Assembly (NCBI GenBank): GCA_021841155.1
Contig: JAKBVU010000006.1
Coordinates: 1 to 34,724 of the forward strand
Source of the DNA: a bacterium
GTDB lineage: Bacteria > Patescibacteriota > Saccharimonadia > Saccharimonadales > UBA4665
Length of the DNA stretch: 34,724 nt
Reading direction: 5' to 3'
Numbering within the stretch: the first letter of the stretch is position 1; each line of letters begins with the position of its first letter. Shown in pieces: positions 16,119 through 24,137 of the stretch. A program made the translations under genes and the position numbers. Below the pieces are notes generated by a model. It was not told the origin of the DNA. It did no database searches and saw only the letters and a program-made list of their open reading frames with translations.

Positions 16119-17090
16119 ATGTACATGAGTTCAATATCAAGCAGTCTTAGTGCTTCAGACAAAGTATTAAGTGGAATAGGTAAATCATTCTTAAATTTTA
16201 ATTCACTGGTAATTTTAATTATTTGTTTAGTAGCCGGGGTACTGGTTAGTTTTTTAGCTGGTCGAATTATTCAAAGATTCAGTAATATTATCGGTTTAAG
16301 AGCCGACCGGTCAAAAGATATTAGAACAGTTACTTTTTTAAGAAGAATAGAAACATTTTTAATTCTATCAATAGCCTTAGTCCGAATGATCATTATTATC
16401 ATTAGTCTTTATATTTGGTGGATTACAACACACGCCGGCCAACAACCTTCAGCTTTAATTGGTGCTAGTGCTTTAGCCTTAGTTTTAGCTTATGGATTAT
16501 CAGGACCATTTTTAAGAGATATAGCTTTTGGAAGTTCAATGATGGCTGAACAGTGGTTTGGAGTAGGTGATGTTGTTACGGTTCAACCAAATAGTATCCA
16601 CGGAGTAGTAGAAAAGATTACACTTCGATCAACCAAATTAAGAAGCTTTAGCGGTGAAACTGTTTGGTTCAGTAATCAAAATATCAACATGGTCAGTGTT
16701 GTCAGAAAAGGATCTTGGGCAATTGCTCTCGAAATGTTTGTCAATGATCCAGACAAAGCAACAGAATTAATTGAAAAAACAAATTATCTTTTACCAAAAG
16801 GACCGACGTTATTAATTAATCCTTTAATTATTCATAATATTTCAAAACAAACTGAAGGTATTTTTCAAATTACCCTTATTGGTGAAACAGCTCCTGGACA
16901 AGATTATATTATCAGAGAAGACGCTATTAATGTTTTAAATAAATTAGATAGTAACAATAAAGAACCTATTATTTTAAGTGAAATAATTAGTCGTTTCACA
17001 GATCAAAAATCTGAAATTCAATTTATGCGAGCTTTAAAAAATGCTAAAAAGACTAAAATAACCCCTAAAATTAAAACACCTAAAAATTAA
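16119..17090 (+). CDS. MscS-family mechanosensitive ion channel
   Basis: A 323-residue membrane protein of the small-conductance mechanosensitive channel family, which releases solutes under hypo-osmotic stress. Hydrophobic segments at about 28-50, 85-110 and 120-140 match three transmembrane helices. The pore-lining helix and beta-domain entry are visible as SALIGASALALVLAYGLSGP, followed by MAEQWFGVGDVVTV and GVVEKITLRSTKLR, the hallmark of the family. The C-terminal alpha/beta vestibule ends in a Lys/Thr/Pro tail. The ATG at 16119 is fixed by AAGGAG 6 bp upstream; TG-T-CATAAT (hexamer 16092-16097) is a plausible promoter. It precedes the PIG-L and kup genes on the same strand, a grouping that suits osmotic and K+ homeostasis. 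Confidence 0.9.
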   Translation: MYMSSISSSLSASDKVLSGIGKSFLNFNSLVILIICLVAGVLVSFLAGRIIQRFSNIIGLRADRSKDIRTVTFLRRIETFLILSIALVRMIIIIISLYIWWITTHAGQQPSALIGASALALVLAYGLSGPFLRDIAFGSSMMAEQWFGVGDVVTVQPNSIHGVVEKITLRSTKLRSFSGETVWFSNQNINMVSVVRKGSWAIALEMFVNDPDKATELIEKTNYLLPKGPTLLINPLIIHNISKQTEGIFQITLIGETAPGQDYIIREDAINVLNKLDSNNKEPIILSEIISRFTDQKSEIQFMRALKNAKKTKITPKIKTPKN

Positions 17091-17150
17091 TTTCATATCA
17101 TTTAAAGAGAATAATTTCAAAAATAATCAAGAACAAAACAATAACTATAA

Positions 17151-17159
17151 TGATACAAT
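17151..17159 (+). promoter_or_regulatory. Extended -10 promoter of the PIG-L gene
   Basis: TG-A-TACAAT, hexamer at 17154-17159, ends 9 bp before the ATG at 17169, giving a leader of at most a few bases. An overlapping TATAAT lies at 17146-17151, so either could be used. Confidence 0.45.
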
Positions 17160-17168
17160 TAACTCAAA

Positions 17169-17870
17169 ATGATAGAAAAAATTAAAATTATTTCACCACA
17201 TTTTGATGATGGTGTTTTTAGTGCTTTTAATTTAATCAATCAAAATAACACCAGTTTAATAACTGTTTTTTCTCAGATTCCAAATCAAAACATATCAACA
17301 CTTTGGGATCGTTTATGTTCTGGCCAATCATCCAATCAAACGATGAAAAAAAGACAGCTAGAAAATCAAATAGCCCTTCAGTCCTACCACACAAAATTAA
17401 TTAACCTAGATTTACTTGATTATCAGTACCGTCGACACAATATCAAAAAAGATATAATCTTGTCTGAATTATCAAAGCATATCTCTCGTCAAGATCAACT
17501 TTTTTTCCCTTTAGCATTAAGTCGTTACTTCGTCCATCCTGACCACCAGATTTTAGCCTCAATTGGTTTAAAATTATTACAACAAAACTATCAAATTGGC
17601 TTTTATATTGATCAACCCTATATGATACCTCCTATTATTTTTAAAGCTAATTATCGAAAAAAAATGATTAAAAAAATTTATCAAAAATATCAAATTAACT
17701 GTCAAATCCGAATTATCAAACTTAGTCCTAATAATCGTCAGAAAAAAAACTACACTATGCATCAATATAAAACCCAGTATTTTTTTACTAATCTAGCTTC
17801 TTTTGGCAGATTAAGTTTAATTAATTATTTGGGTCAAGAAGTTTATATTATTCCTAATAAAGCACTATAA
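17169..17870 (+). CDS. PIG-L (LmbE-like) family deacetylase
   Basis: A 233-residue cytosolic protein. The zinc-site motif SPHFDDGVF (9-17) supplies H11, D13 and D14, and HPDHQ (123-127) supplies the second His motif. These define the PIG-L/LmbE fold, whose members remove acetyl groups from N-acetylglucosamine-type substrates (for example in mycothiol or bacillithiol synthesis, or from glycan precursors). The C-terminal third is Lys/Arg rich and less conserved. The substrate cannot be told from sequence, and no thiol-synthesis ligase is nearby. It ends 8 bp before kup, so the two are probably one transcript, without an obvious functional link. Confidence 0.8.
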   Translation: MIEKIKIISPHFDDGVFSAFNLINQNNTSLITVFSQIPNQNISTLWDRLCSGQSSNQTMKKRQLENQIALQSYHTKLINLDLLDYQYRRHNIKKDIILSELSKHISRQDQLFFPLALSRYFVHPDHQILASIGLKLLQQNYQIGFYIDQPYMIPPIIFKANYRKKMIKKIYQKYQINCQIRIIKLSPNNRQKKNYTMHQYKTQYFFTNLASFGRLSLINYLGQEVYIIPNKAL

Positions 17871-17878
17871 TAAAAATA

Positions 17879-19753
17879 ATGTTTAAAGAAAAAACTGCCA
17901 AGTGGTTATTACCCATCATGGCTTTAGGTGTAGTTTATGGTGATCTTGGTACTAGTCCATTATATGTTCTAAATACTGCTTTTTCTAAAATTGGCCTTCA
18001 TATAAAAATCAATCAGCTCAGCATAGAAGGTATTGCCTCTTTAATTATTTGGTCGTTAATCATAGTTGTCAGCTTAGAATTCATTTTTTTACTGATGAAA
18101 GCTGATAATGCTGGTGAAGGAGGTATTTTAGCTTTAGTTGGCCTAATCAAACATCATTTCAAGGAATCAAGCAAAATAAAAAAATATTTAATCTTAGTAG
18201 GTATCATCGGTGTAGCTTTATTTTTTGGTGATAGCACCATTACGCCAGCTATTTCTATTTTATCGGCTGTAGAAGGTTTAAATGTAATATCTACTAGTTT
18301 AAATCGATTAGTCATTCCAATTACTATCATTATTGTCTTAGGATTATTTTTTTTACAAAAAAAAGGCAGTTCGTTTATCGGGGATCTATTTGGTCCAATC
18401 ATGTTGATTTGGTTTATAACTATTGGGGTGGCTGGTTTATTTGAAATTATCAAATTACCGGGTATTTTAGTTAGCTTATCACCGACTTATGCCATTAATT
18501 TTATTATTCAGCAACCAATCACGGCATTTATTTCTTTGGGAGCTGTTGTCTTAGCTATTACAGGTTCAGAAGCTCTTTATGCAGATATGGGTCATTTCGG
18601 TCGTCAACCAATTAAAAAAGCTTGGCTTTTTGTGGTTTTACCTAGTTTAATTAGTTGTTACTTGGGTGAATCAGCTATTATTTTAAATCACCATTTCACA
18701 CTTAATAACCCTCTACTTTATCTGTTCCCAAACAATCTTAGATTAGCCATGACAATTTTAGCTACTATTGCAACCATTATCGCTTCTCAAGCTGTTATTT
18801 CTGGAGCTTTTTCTTTAGCCAAACAAGCTATTCAGTTAAACTTACTGCCAAAAATAAAAATTATTCATACCTCAGACATAGAAAGCGGTCAAGTCTATTT
18901 AAGTCTGGTTAATTGGTTACTAATGATAGCCGTATTGTTTTTAGTTTTATTTTTTCAATCTGCCACCAATTTAGCTGAGGCTTTTGGCATTGCCGTTTCG
19001 GGAACAATTTTAATTGATGGCATATTGTATCTATTCGTCGTTAAAAAAATATGGCGTCAGTCTCTACTCACAGTTTTATTAAAACTTATTTTCATCATTC
19101 CCCTACCCTTACTTTTTTTTAGTTCCAATTTACAAAAAATTATTAGTGGTGGTTGGTTTCCAATTTTAATTGCAATACTTGTCATAACTATTATTTATAT
19201 TTATTTAAAAGGCGAAAAAATAGTAACCAAAGAAAGACGTCTATTGGCTAAACCGGTTGATAAATTCATTCAAGAAATTGATCAAACCAAACCGTCTATT
19301 CAAAGATTAAAAGGTAATGGCGTTTACATTGGACACCATCAAGACTTAACCCCACTAGCTCTTCACGCTTGCATTAACCAATTCCATGAAATTCAAGAAA
19401 ACACAATTATAGTTACGACTGAAGTATTAAATTTAGCTCACAATGATGCTCAACATCAAAGAATTAATTATCGTCAATTATCTAGTTTACACGGTATAAT
19501 TATTCACATACATCTTTCTTATGGATATCACGATTATATCCATATTCCGAAAGATATTAATCATTATCTTCAAAAAAATTCAACTGCTTATTTTATTTCA
19601 TTAACTGAAATTATTCTAACTAACAAAAAAAATATGCCTTATTGGCAAAAAACACTTTTTCGTTATTTAAATCAAAACTCTGTTACATCATCTGAATTCT
19701 ATCATCTGCCACTCAATAAAACGATTCAAATTAAATATCCAATACCTCTCTAG
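17879..19753 (+). CDS. kup: Kup-family potassium uptake transporter
   Basis: A 624-residue polytopic membrane protein of normal length for the family, taking up K+ probably with H+. The N-terminal signature GVVYGDLGTSPLYVL (17-31) is diagnostic. Further hallmarks are MKADNAGEGGILAL, FFGDSTITPAISILSAVEG and ALYADMGHFG, and about twelve hydrophobic segments fill residues 10-450. The hydrophilic C-terminal cytosolic domain (about 460-624) is present. It directly follows the PIG-L gene. Its last 23 bp overlap the end of the convergent AAA+ gene. It probably serves K+ homeostasis together with the MscS channel upstream. Confidence 0.95.
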   Translation: MFKEKTAKWLLPIMALGVVYGDLGTSPLYVLNTAFSKIGLHIKINQLSIEGIASLIIWSLIIVVSLEFIFLLMKADNAGEGGILALVGLIKHHFKESSKIKKYLILVGIIGVALFFGDSTITPAISILSAVEGLNVISTSLNRLVIPITIIIVLGLFFLQKKGSSFIGDLFGPIMLIWFITIGVAGLFEIIKLPGILVSLSPTYAINFIIQQPITAFISLGAVVLAITGSEALYADMGHFGRQPIKKAWLFVVLPSLISCYLGESAIILNHHFTLNNPLLYLFPNNLRLAMTILATIATIIASQAVISGAFSLAKQAIQLNLLPKIKIIHTSDIESGQVYLSLVNWLLMIAVLFLVLFFQSATNLAEAFGIAVSGTILIDGILYLFVVKKIWRQSLLTVLLKLIFIIPLPLLFFSSNLQKIISGGWFPILIAILVITIIYIYLKGEKIVTKERRLLAKPVDKFIQEIDQTKPSIQRLKGNGVYIGHHQDLTPLALHACINQFHEIQENTIIVTTEVLNLAHNDAQHQRINYRQLSSLHGIIIHIHLSYGYHDYIHIPKDINHYLQKNSTAYFISLTEIILTNKKNMPYWQKTLFRYLNQNSVTSSEFYHLPLNKTIQIKYPIPL

Positions 19754-20573
19754 AATAACCATAAGTTCTTAAAAATTGTCCAGTTTCAATATGTTTGAGT
19801 TTGTTTTTAACATCAAACAAACTATCGAGCCTATAGCTAGGTTCTAAATACTTAACCAATAAATGATTCAAAGGATGTTTTAACAACCTTAAACTACCTA
19901 ATAAAAACTCTATCTTTTTAATTGTAAAACCCTTAGATTGTAATTGTTCACAAAAACTATCTTCAGAAATATTACCTTGATAATTAAATACAGCCGGAAA
20001 TTTATCAATAATTGTCTGTGAAATTTGATTAATAGATTGATGCTCATTAGCCCATAGCCAATGAGATTGTCTCCAATCTTCACAATGCGAAGTCGCTAAG
20101 CATTTTAAATTCGAACAATCAAAAACTTGATTCATTAAAATTGCTAATTCTTGACTGTAGTATTTGGCACTGGCAACAGAACGATGACCTTTATAACCTA
20201 GATAATCAATATTATCTATCAACATTAAACCACCAATATTTTGACAATTTTTCAAAAATTTCTCAAAAGGTTCTTTAATGTTTTCAATCCCATCTTTTTT
20301 ACCACCATTAATATGTGTAACCAACTTAAAAACATTATAGTCATTTGACTGATTAGAAGATTCGGTAAATAACAAATTAATCATTTCACTCTTACCACAA
20401 CCAGGTTGACCTTCTAGTCTTAAAAAATTTTGATCAAAAAGACTATCTAAAATTAAATTGGCTTCTAAAAAAATTAATTTGACCTGATCAAAACCAGATT
20501 TTTTAATTTCGTTTTGGCCAAGATTAACTCCAAAACCAAAACCATTGGAGTAATTTTCATTAAAATTAACCAT
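19731..20573 (-). CDS. AAA+-type P-loop ATPase of unknown role
   Basis: A 280-residue cytosolic protein. Walker A is GQPGCGKS (55-62) in LRLEGQPGCGKSEMINLLF; Walker B is LMLIDNIDYL (116-125), where Asp120 is followed by Asn rather than the usual acidic residue. A sensor-1-like stretch, LKCLATSHCEDW, follows. The rest is helical, with a possible small C-terminal lid domain. It recalls DnaA/Hda/DnaC-like helper ATPases in size and order, but no DNA-binding helix-turn-helix is evident. The replacement of the Walker B Glu suggests slow or no hydrolysis, a switch-like behaviour; this is inference. A strong promoter ends 7 bp before the ATG. It is a single gene, convergent with kup. Confidence 0.6.
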   Translation of the reverse strand: MVNFNENYSNGFGFGVNLGQNEIKKSGFDQVKLIFLEANLILDSLFDQNFLRLEGQPGCGKSEMINLLFTESSNQSNDYNVFKLVTHINGGKKDGIENIKEPFEKFLKNCQNIGGLMLIDNIDYLGYKGHRSVASAKYYSQELAILMNQVFDCSNLKCLATSHCEDWRQSHWLWANEHQSINQISQTIIDKFPAVFNYQGNISEDSFCEQLQSKGFTIKKIEFLLGSLRLLKHPLNHLLVKYLEPSYRLDSLFDVKNKLKHIETGQFLRTYGYSREVLDI

Positions 20574-20580
20574 AAATATA

Positions 20581-20608
20581 CTTATACAAGATAATTATAT
20601 TTTGTCAA
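20581..20608 (-). promoter_or_regulatory. Sigma-70-type promoter, leaderless arrangement
   Basis: Minus-strand TTGACA (20603-20608), a 16-bp spacer and TATAAG (20581-20586) end 7 bp before the ATG at 20573. No Shine-Dalgarno sequence is present. Confidence 0.65.
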
Positions 20609-20653
20609 AAGATTTAAATACGTTATACTTAATTATAAATAGGAGGGAATCTT

Positions 20654-21094
20654 ATGGATAATAATCAAACCACAACAGATCAAAATAAAAATAATCATCG
20701 ACATTATTATCGAAAAAAAAGATTAATTATTGCTCTAATTATTTTAATTATTGTAGCTTTTTTTAGTTTTTGGACCGGTGTGGCAGCCAGTCGATTAAGA
20801 GAATTTAATTGTCGACATTATAGTCGTGGAATGAATCTTCAAAATTATGGCCAATTAAATAATAGTTACAGTTCAGGCTATCTCAATAATTCAGTGGAAT
20901 TAAGCGGAGTGGTTACAAATATTAAAAATAATCAAATTACTGTTATCGGTAATGGAACGACCGATACAATCAATCTGAATTCAAACGTTATGTATCAAAA
21001 TGGCACAAAACTGAAAGTTAATGACAGTGTTACGATTTATGGTCAATATCTAAATAATCAACTGGTGGCTAATACTATCGAAATTAATCCTTGA
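20654..21094 (+). CDS. Single-pass membrane protein with OB-like outer domain (DUF5666-like)
   Basis: A 146-residue protein. A short basic cytosolic N-terminus precedes one transmembrane helix at about 23-45 (LIIALIILIIVAFFSFW). The outer part has a Ser/Asn/Tyr-rich linker (about 50-78) and a compact beta domain (about 79-146). That domain reads ELSGVVTNIKNNQITV, then DTINLNSNVMY, then LKVNDSVTIYG, which looks like the small OB-type fold of DUF5666 proteins. The ATG is fixed by a perfect AGGAGG (20641-20646), the best ribosome site in the window. It is 6 bp upstream of yvcK, so they are cotranscribed. No function is known to me. Confidence 0.6.
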   Translation: MDNNQTTTDQNKNNHRHYYRKKRLIIALIILIIVAFFSFWTGVAASRLREFNCRHYSRGMNLQNYGQLNNSYSSGYLNNSVELSGVVTNIKNNQITVIGNGTTDTINLNSNVMYQNGTKLKVNDSVTIYGQYLNNQLVANTIEINP

Positions 21095-21100
21095 TAATTA

Positions 21101-22078
21101 ATGTTAAGATTAACAGTCTTAGGTGGAGGAACTGGTAGTTATACTATCCTAAAATCACTTAAAAATCTGAAAGTGTCAATTGATTCAATAGTTAACATGA
21201 GCGATAATGGTGGCTCTTCGGGTATTTTAAGAGATGAGCTAGGCGTTTTACCACCTGGCGATATTAGACAATGCTTAGTCGCTTTAAGCTCTAAACCAGA
21301 AATTAGAGAACTGTTTAATTATCGTTTTCCAGCGGGATCATTGAAAGGACAATCACTCGGTAATATTATTTTAAGTGGTTTAAGTCTCCAATATAATAAT
21401 TTCTCAAAAGCCGTAGAAGTCGCTTCAGAAATTCTCCAAATTAAGGGTCGAGTCATTCCTGTCACTCTTCAAGAAAATCATCTAGTTTTGTCTATCAACA
21501 ATCAAACAATTATAGGCCAATATCAAATTGATAATTATTGTTTTAAAAACTATCGACCAAAATTAACGTTACAACCTAAAAGCCGTCTTAATCCTATAGC
21601 CAAAACTTCAATTTTAAATGCTAATTTTATTTTAATTGCACCCGGTAATCTTTTTTGTTCTATTATGCCGATTTTTTTAGTCAATCAAATAAAACAAACC
21701 ATCAATCAATCACAAGCAAAAATAATTTTATTGATTAATCTCATGAATAATTTTAACCATACTAATAATTGGCATGTTCAAGACTATATTAATCAATTTC
21801 AAGCTTTAATTAAACCTAAAAAAATAGACTTTGTGATTTACAACAATAATTTACCCAAACAACGGATTTTAAAAAATTATGCTAAAGAAAATGAATTCCC
21901 AGTTAGGATCAATCAAGCTAACTTTAAAAAAAATCAACATACTCAAATCATAGCAACCGACTTATTGTCTAGCCAAATAACTCTACAAAATCCAGTTGAT
22001 TTAATACCTCGAACACTTATAAGACACGACGGACAAAAAGTTTTACAAATTGTGAAGTCAATCATTAACGCCAGTTAA
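21101..22078 (+). CDS. yvcK: YvcK/GlmR-type gluconeogenesis factor (CofD-like)
   Basis: A 325-residue protein of the YvcK/CofD family. Residues 3-16 carry LTVLGGGTGSYTIL, followed by NMSDNGGSSGILRDELG and LPPGDIRQCLVALS, all signatures of YvcK. APGNLFCSIMPIFLV and the C-terminal RTLIRHDGQKV complete the family pattern. In Firmicutes YvcK binds UDP-GlcNAc and controls carbon flow into peptidoglycan precursors, and it helps cell-shape maintenance. It is unlike CofD proper because no F420 genes are nearby. The usual partners rapZ (yvcJ) and whiA are not next to it here; instead it follows a membrane OB-like protein. Cytosolic, with no clear ribosome site, so likely coupled to the upstream gene. 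Confidence 0.92.
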   Translation: MLRLTVLGGGTGSYTILKSLKNLKVSIDSIVNMSDNGGSSGILRDELGVLPPGDIRQCLVALSSKPEIRELFNYRFPAGSLKGQSLGNIILSGLSLQYNNFSKAVEVASEILQIKGRVIPVTLQENHLVLSINNQTIIGQYQIDNYCFKNYRPKLTLQPKSRLNPIAKTSILNANFILIAPGNLFCSIMPIFLVNQIKQTINQSQAKIILLINLMNNFNHTNNWHVQDYINQFQALIKPKKIDFVIYNNNLPKQRILKNYAKENEFPVRINQANFKKNQHTQIIATDLLSSQITLQNPVDLIPRTLIRHDGQKVLQIVKSIINAS

Positions 22079-22116
22079 AATTATTATAAAACATAATCAT
22101 ATGTTTATTAAATATA

Positions 22117-22125
22117 TGTTATAAT
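22117..22125 (+). promoter_or_regulatory. Extended -10 promoter, leaderless arrangement
   Basis: TG-T-TATAAT, perfect hexamer at 22120-22125, ends 6 bp before the ATG of the NUDIX gene at 22132. No Shine-Dalgarno sequence is present. Confidence 0.65.
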
Positions 22126-22131
22126 ATAGTA

Positions 22132-22611
22132 ATGTCTAACTTTCTTAAAGAAGAAAAAATCATTATATCGGCAAAATTATTAATTTACGATCGAGATCAA
22201 GAAAATTTCTTAATTATTCAAAGAAGCTTAAATCATAAACACAATCCAGGATTATGGGAATTGCCTGGTGGTAAAATTACACCGTCAGAATTAATCAGAG
22301 TCGGCTTAAGTCGTGAAGTCATGGAAGAAACAAATTTATTAACTAATTTAGAAGACGCTGACATCGTCACGCTTGATTCTAGAAAAATTATTGATCAAAA
22401 TTCTTCATATAATGGTTTTGTAATCAATCTTCTAGCAGCTTTTATTAATCAGTCCTTAGACTTAAATAATATACAACTATCTCATGAGCATACAGATAAA
22501 CAATTAATCAAGATTAATTCTAACTCTTGGCAAAAACAAGAATTAACACCTGAAACAAAATTAATTCTAGAATATTTTCTAGACAATATCATGGAAAATA
22601 GCTACAATTAA
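22132..22611 (+). CDS. NUDIX hydrolase
   Basis: A 159-residue cytosolic protein. The Nudix box is complete at 47-69: Gly47, Glu53, Arg61-Glu62, Glu65-Glu66, following the GX5EX7REUXEEXGU pattern with Asn68 in place of the Gly. Upstream, NPGLWELPGG is typical of MutT-like members. The enzymes hydrolyse nucleoside diphosphates linked to another moiety; candidate substrates are oxidised dNTPs, nucleotide sugars or other metabolites, and the sequence does not decide. It starts behind its own leaderless-type promoter and is followed 25 bp later by the cohesin gene, which has no clear promoter of its own, so the two may share a transcript. Confidence 0.88.
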   Translation: MSNFLKEEKIIISAKLLIYDRDQENFLIIQRSLNHKHNPGLWELPGGKITPSELIRVGLSREVMEETNLLTNLEDADIVTLDSRKIIDQNSSYNGFVINLLAAFINQSLDLNNIQLSHEHTDKQLIKINSNSWQKQELTPETKLILEYFLDNIMENSYN

Positions 22612-22636
22612 AATTAGTTATAAAAAAAACAAAAAT

Positions 22637-23935
22637 ATGATTAAAAAAATTTCCTTAACTAGCTTAGTGTTAATGGTCCTCTTTTTGTTGGTAATGCCAT
22701 TAAAAACTTATGCTACTTCAGTTGGTACGATCTATATTTCTCCGTCTAGTCTCAGTCAAGAAAATGGTACAACTTTCACGGTAGCCCTAATGATTAATCC
22801 GGGTACTGCAGTTAATGCTGTTCAGGCCAACGTAAACTATAATCCCAGTTATCTACAGTATGTATCTAACTCAACTAGTGGTTCGGCCTTTCCAACCTGC
22901 GTCCAAGACTCTCCCGAAAGTACAGCGGTAGTTTTTGCTTGTACTATCTTATCCGGCTCAGTCAGTAGTAATGCTGAAATCGCAACCATTACCTTTAAAG
23001 CCATCAGCAACGGAACGACAACCTTAACACTCAGTAATGCTAACGCGGCCAATAATGGGACCTGGACCAACCCAGCTTCATTAAACAGTTCAGTTGGTAT
23101 TTATACTCCAGCTCCGAAACCACAACCCAAAGCTCCTACCAGTAGTTCAAGTTCAAGCTCAAATCAAAATTACTATACTAATCAATCAACCTCAACTCCT
23201 ACATCAACAACAACTTCAAAACCAGTTCAAACCCAATCGACAAAACCTAATATCAGTATTAAATCGATTAATCAACAAGTTCAATCGAATCAAGTCCAAT
23301 TAGCTATTACAACTAACACAGCAGCTACTATTTTAGTTAAATACGGTGTTAATGCTAACAATCTTAATCAACAAATATCAAATTCTAAAAATAGCACCAA
23401 TAATCAGCTCAGCTTGACTAATTTAATCCCAAATACAACTTATTATTATAAGGTTTTTACTAGCCTTAATGGTCAAATTATTACTACAAGCCCTCTCAAA
23501 AGCTTTAAAACAATTGGCTTAACAATTACAGTGGTAATTTTAACAAAAAATTTTAAACCTATTCAAGGTCAAACTTTTTATCTTAATAACCTAAAAAACA
23601 AAACTACTTCTAATCAGAACGGACAAGTAACTTTTTACAATCAAAGTCCAGGCAATAATCAATTAATTTATTTTATTAATCATAAAGAAATCAAACAAAG
23701 CTTTTATGTACCAACATTCTATCAAAATCATCAACTAATTAATCAAAAAACTATTATTACACTTAATCAATATAACCTAGCCGCTTTAAACCAATCTGAT
23801 TTAGCTGGTTTAATAACAATTACATTATTTATTATTGGAATCGCTGCTAGAATAATTATTGGTCACAAACACCATCTTATGAAATCAACTAAGACTTTAT
23901 CTTTAAACAAATCGAACCAACCTCAATCTGACTAG
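22637..23935 (+). CDS. Cell-surface protein with cohesin-like domain, Fn3-like domain and C-terminal membrane anchor
   Basis: A 432-residue exported protein. Signal peptide at 1-26 (KKISLTSLVLMVLFLLVM, cut near TYA). Residues 29-157 look like a cohesin: YISPSSLSQENGTTFTVAL, the NAVQANVNYNPSYLQYV strand pair, then EIATITFKAISNGTTTLTL. A Ser/Thr/Pro linker (158-203) leads to an Fn3-like domain (205-291, NLIPNTTYYYKVFT) and a second beta-sandwich (295-377, resembling carboxypeptidase-regulatory-like domains). A transmembrane helix at 390-408 and a basic tail anchor it. In cellulosomes cohesins bind dockerins with high affinity; the convergent neighbour encodes a dockerin protease, so this is probably its surface receptor. 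Two cysteines (C88, C102) could form a disulfide in the cohesin. Confidence 0.8.
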   Translation: MIKKISLTSLVLMVLFLLVMPLKTYATSVGTIYISPSSLSQENGTTFTVALMINPGTAVNAVQANVNYNPSYLQYVSNSTSGSAFPTCVQDSPESTAVVFACTILSGSVSSNAEIATITFKAISNGTTTLTLSNANAANNGTWTNPASLNSSVGIYTPAPKPQPKAPTSSSSSSSNQNYYTNQSTSTPTSTTTSKPVQTQSTKPNISIKSINQQVQSNQVQLAITTNTAATILVKYGVNANNLNQQISNSKNSTNNQLSLTNLIPNTTYYYKVFTSLNGQIITTSPLKSFKTIGLTITVVILTKNFKPIQGQTFYLNNLKNKTTSNQNGQVTFYNQSPGNNQLIYFINHKEIKQSFYVPTFYQNHQLINQKTIITLNQYNLAALNQSDLAGLITITLFIIGIAARIIIGHKHHLMKSTKTLSLNKSNQPQSD

Positions 23936-24137
23936 CGGCATTATTGTTCCAAGAAGGACAATAATAACCAAGCTTTAAAGCTTTTTGACGCCAACGATTT
24001 GGCACAATTAAATTACCAGCATAGAGAGGTTTTGATTTAGATTGATGATTCTTAACGTAAACATAATAACTAAAACTCAAAATAATAATTAGAACAACTA
24101 GACCTATTAAATAAACTAAACTTCTATTTTTTTTCAT
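23889..24137 (-). CDS. Small membrane-anchored protein coupled to the S53 protease gene
   Basis: An 82-residue protein with one N-terminal transmembrane helix (about 8-27, VYLIGLVVLIIILSFSYYVYV) and a 55-residue tail with two cysteines (YYCPSWNN, GSICLK). Its ATG overlaps the TAA of the protease gene (TAATG), which suggests translational coupling. Its last 47 bp overlap the end of the convergent cohesin gene, where both strands are coding. No family is recognised. The position suggests a helper for export, maturation or anchoring of the protease, but this is inference. It could also be a chance frame, though the start overlap and the clear helix argue for a real gene. Confidence 0.5.
   Translation of the reverse strand: MKKNRSLVYLIGLVVLIIILSFSYYVYVKNHQSKSKPLYAGNLIVPNRWRQKALKLGYYCPSWNNNAASQIEVGSICLKIKS

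Noticed and set aside
18154-18453. Open frame antisense to kup
   Set aside because: Shadow of the hydrophobic kup coding sequence, with no promoter or ribosome site.
21101-22078. CofD (F420 biosynthesis transferase)
   Set aside because: The N-terminal GGGTGSYTIL and NMSDNGGSSG signatures are those of YvcK, and no other F420 genes are present.
23140-23240. Repeat-like Ser/Thr-rich DNA
   Set aside because: It is the low-complexity linker of the cohesin protein, not a separate repeat element; no unit recurs exactly.
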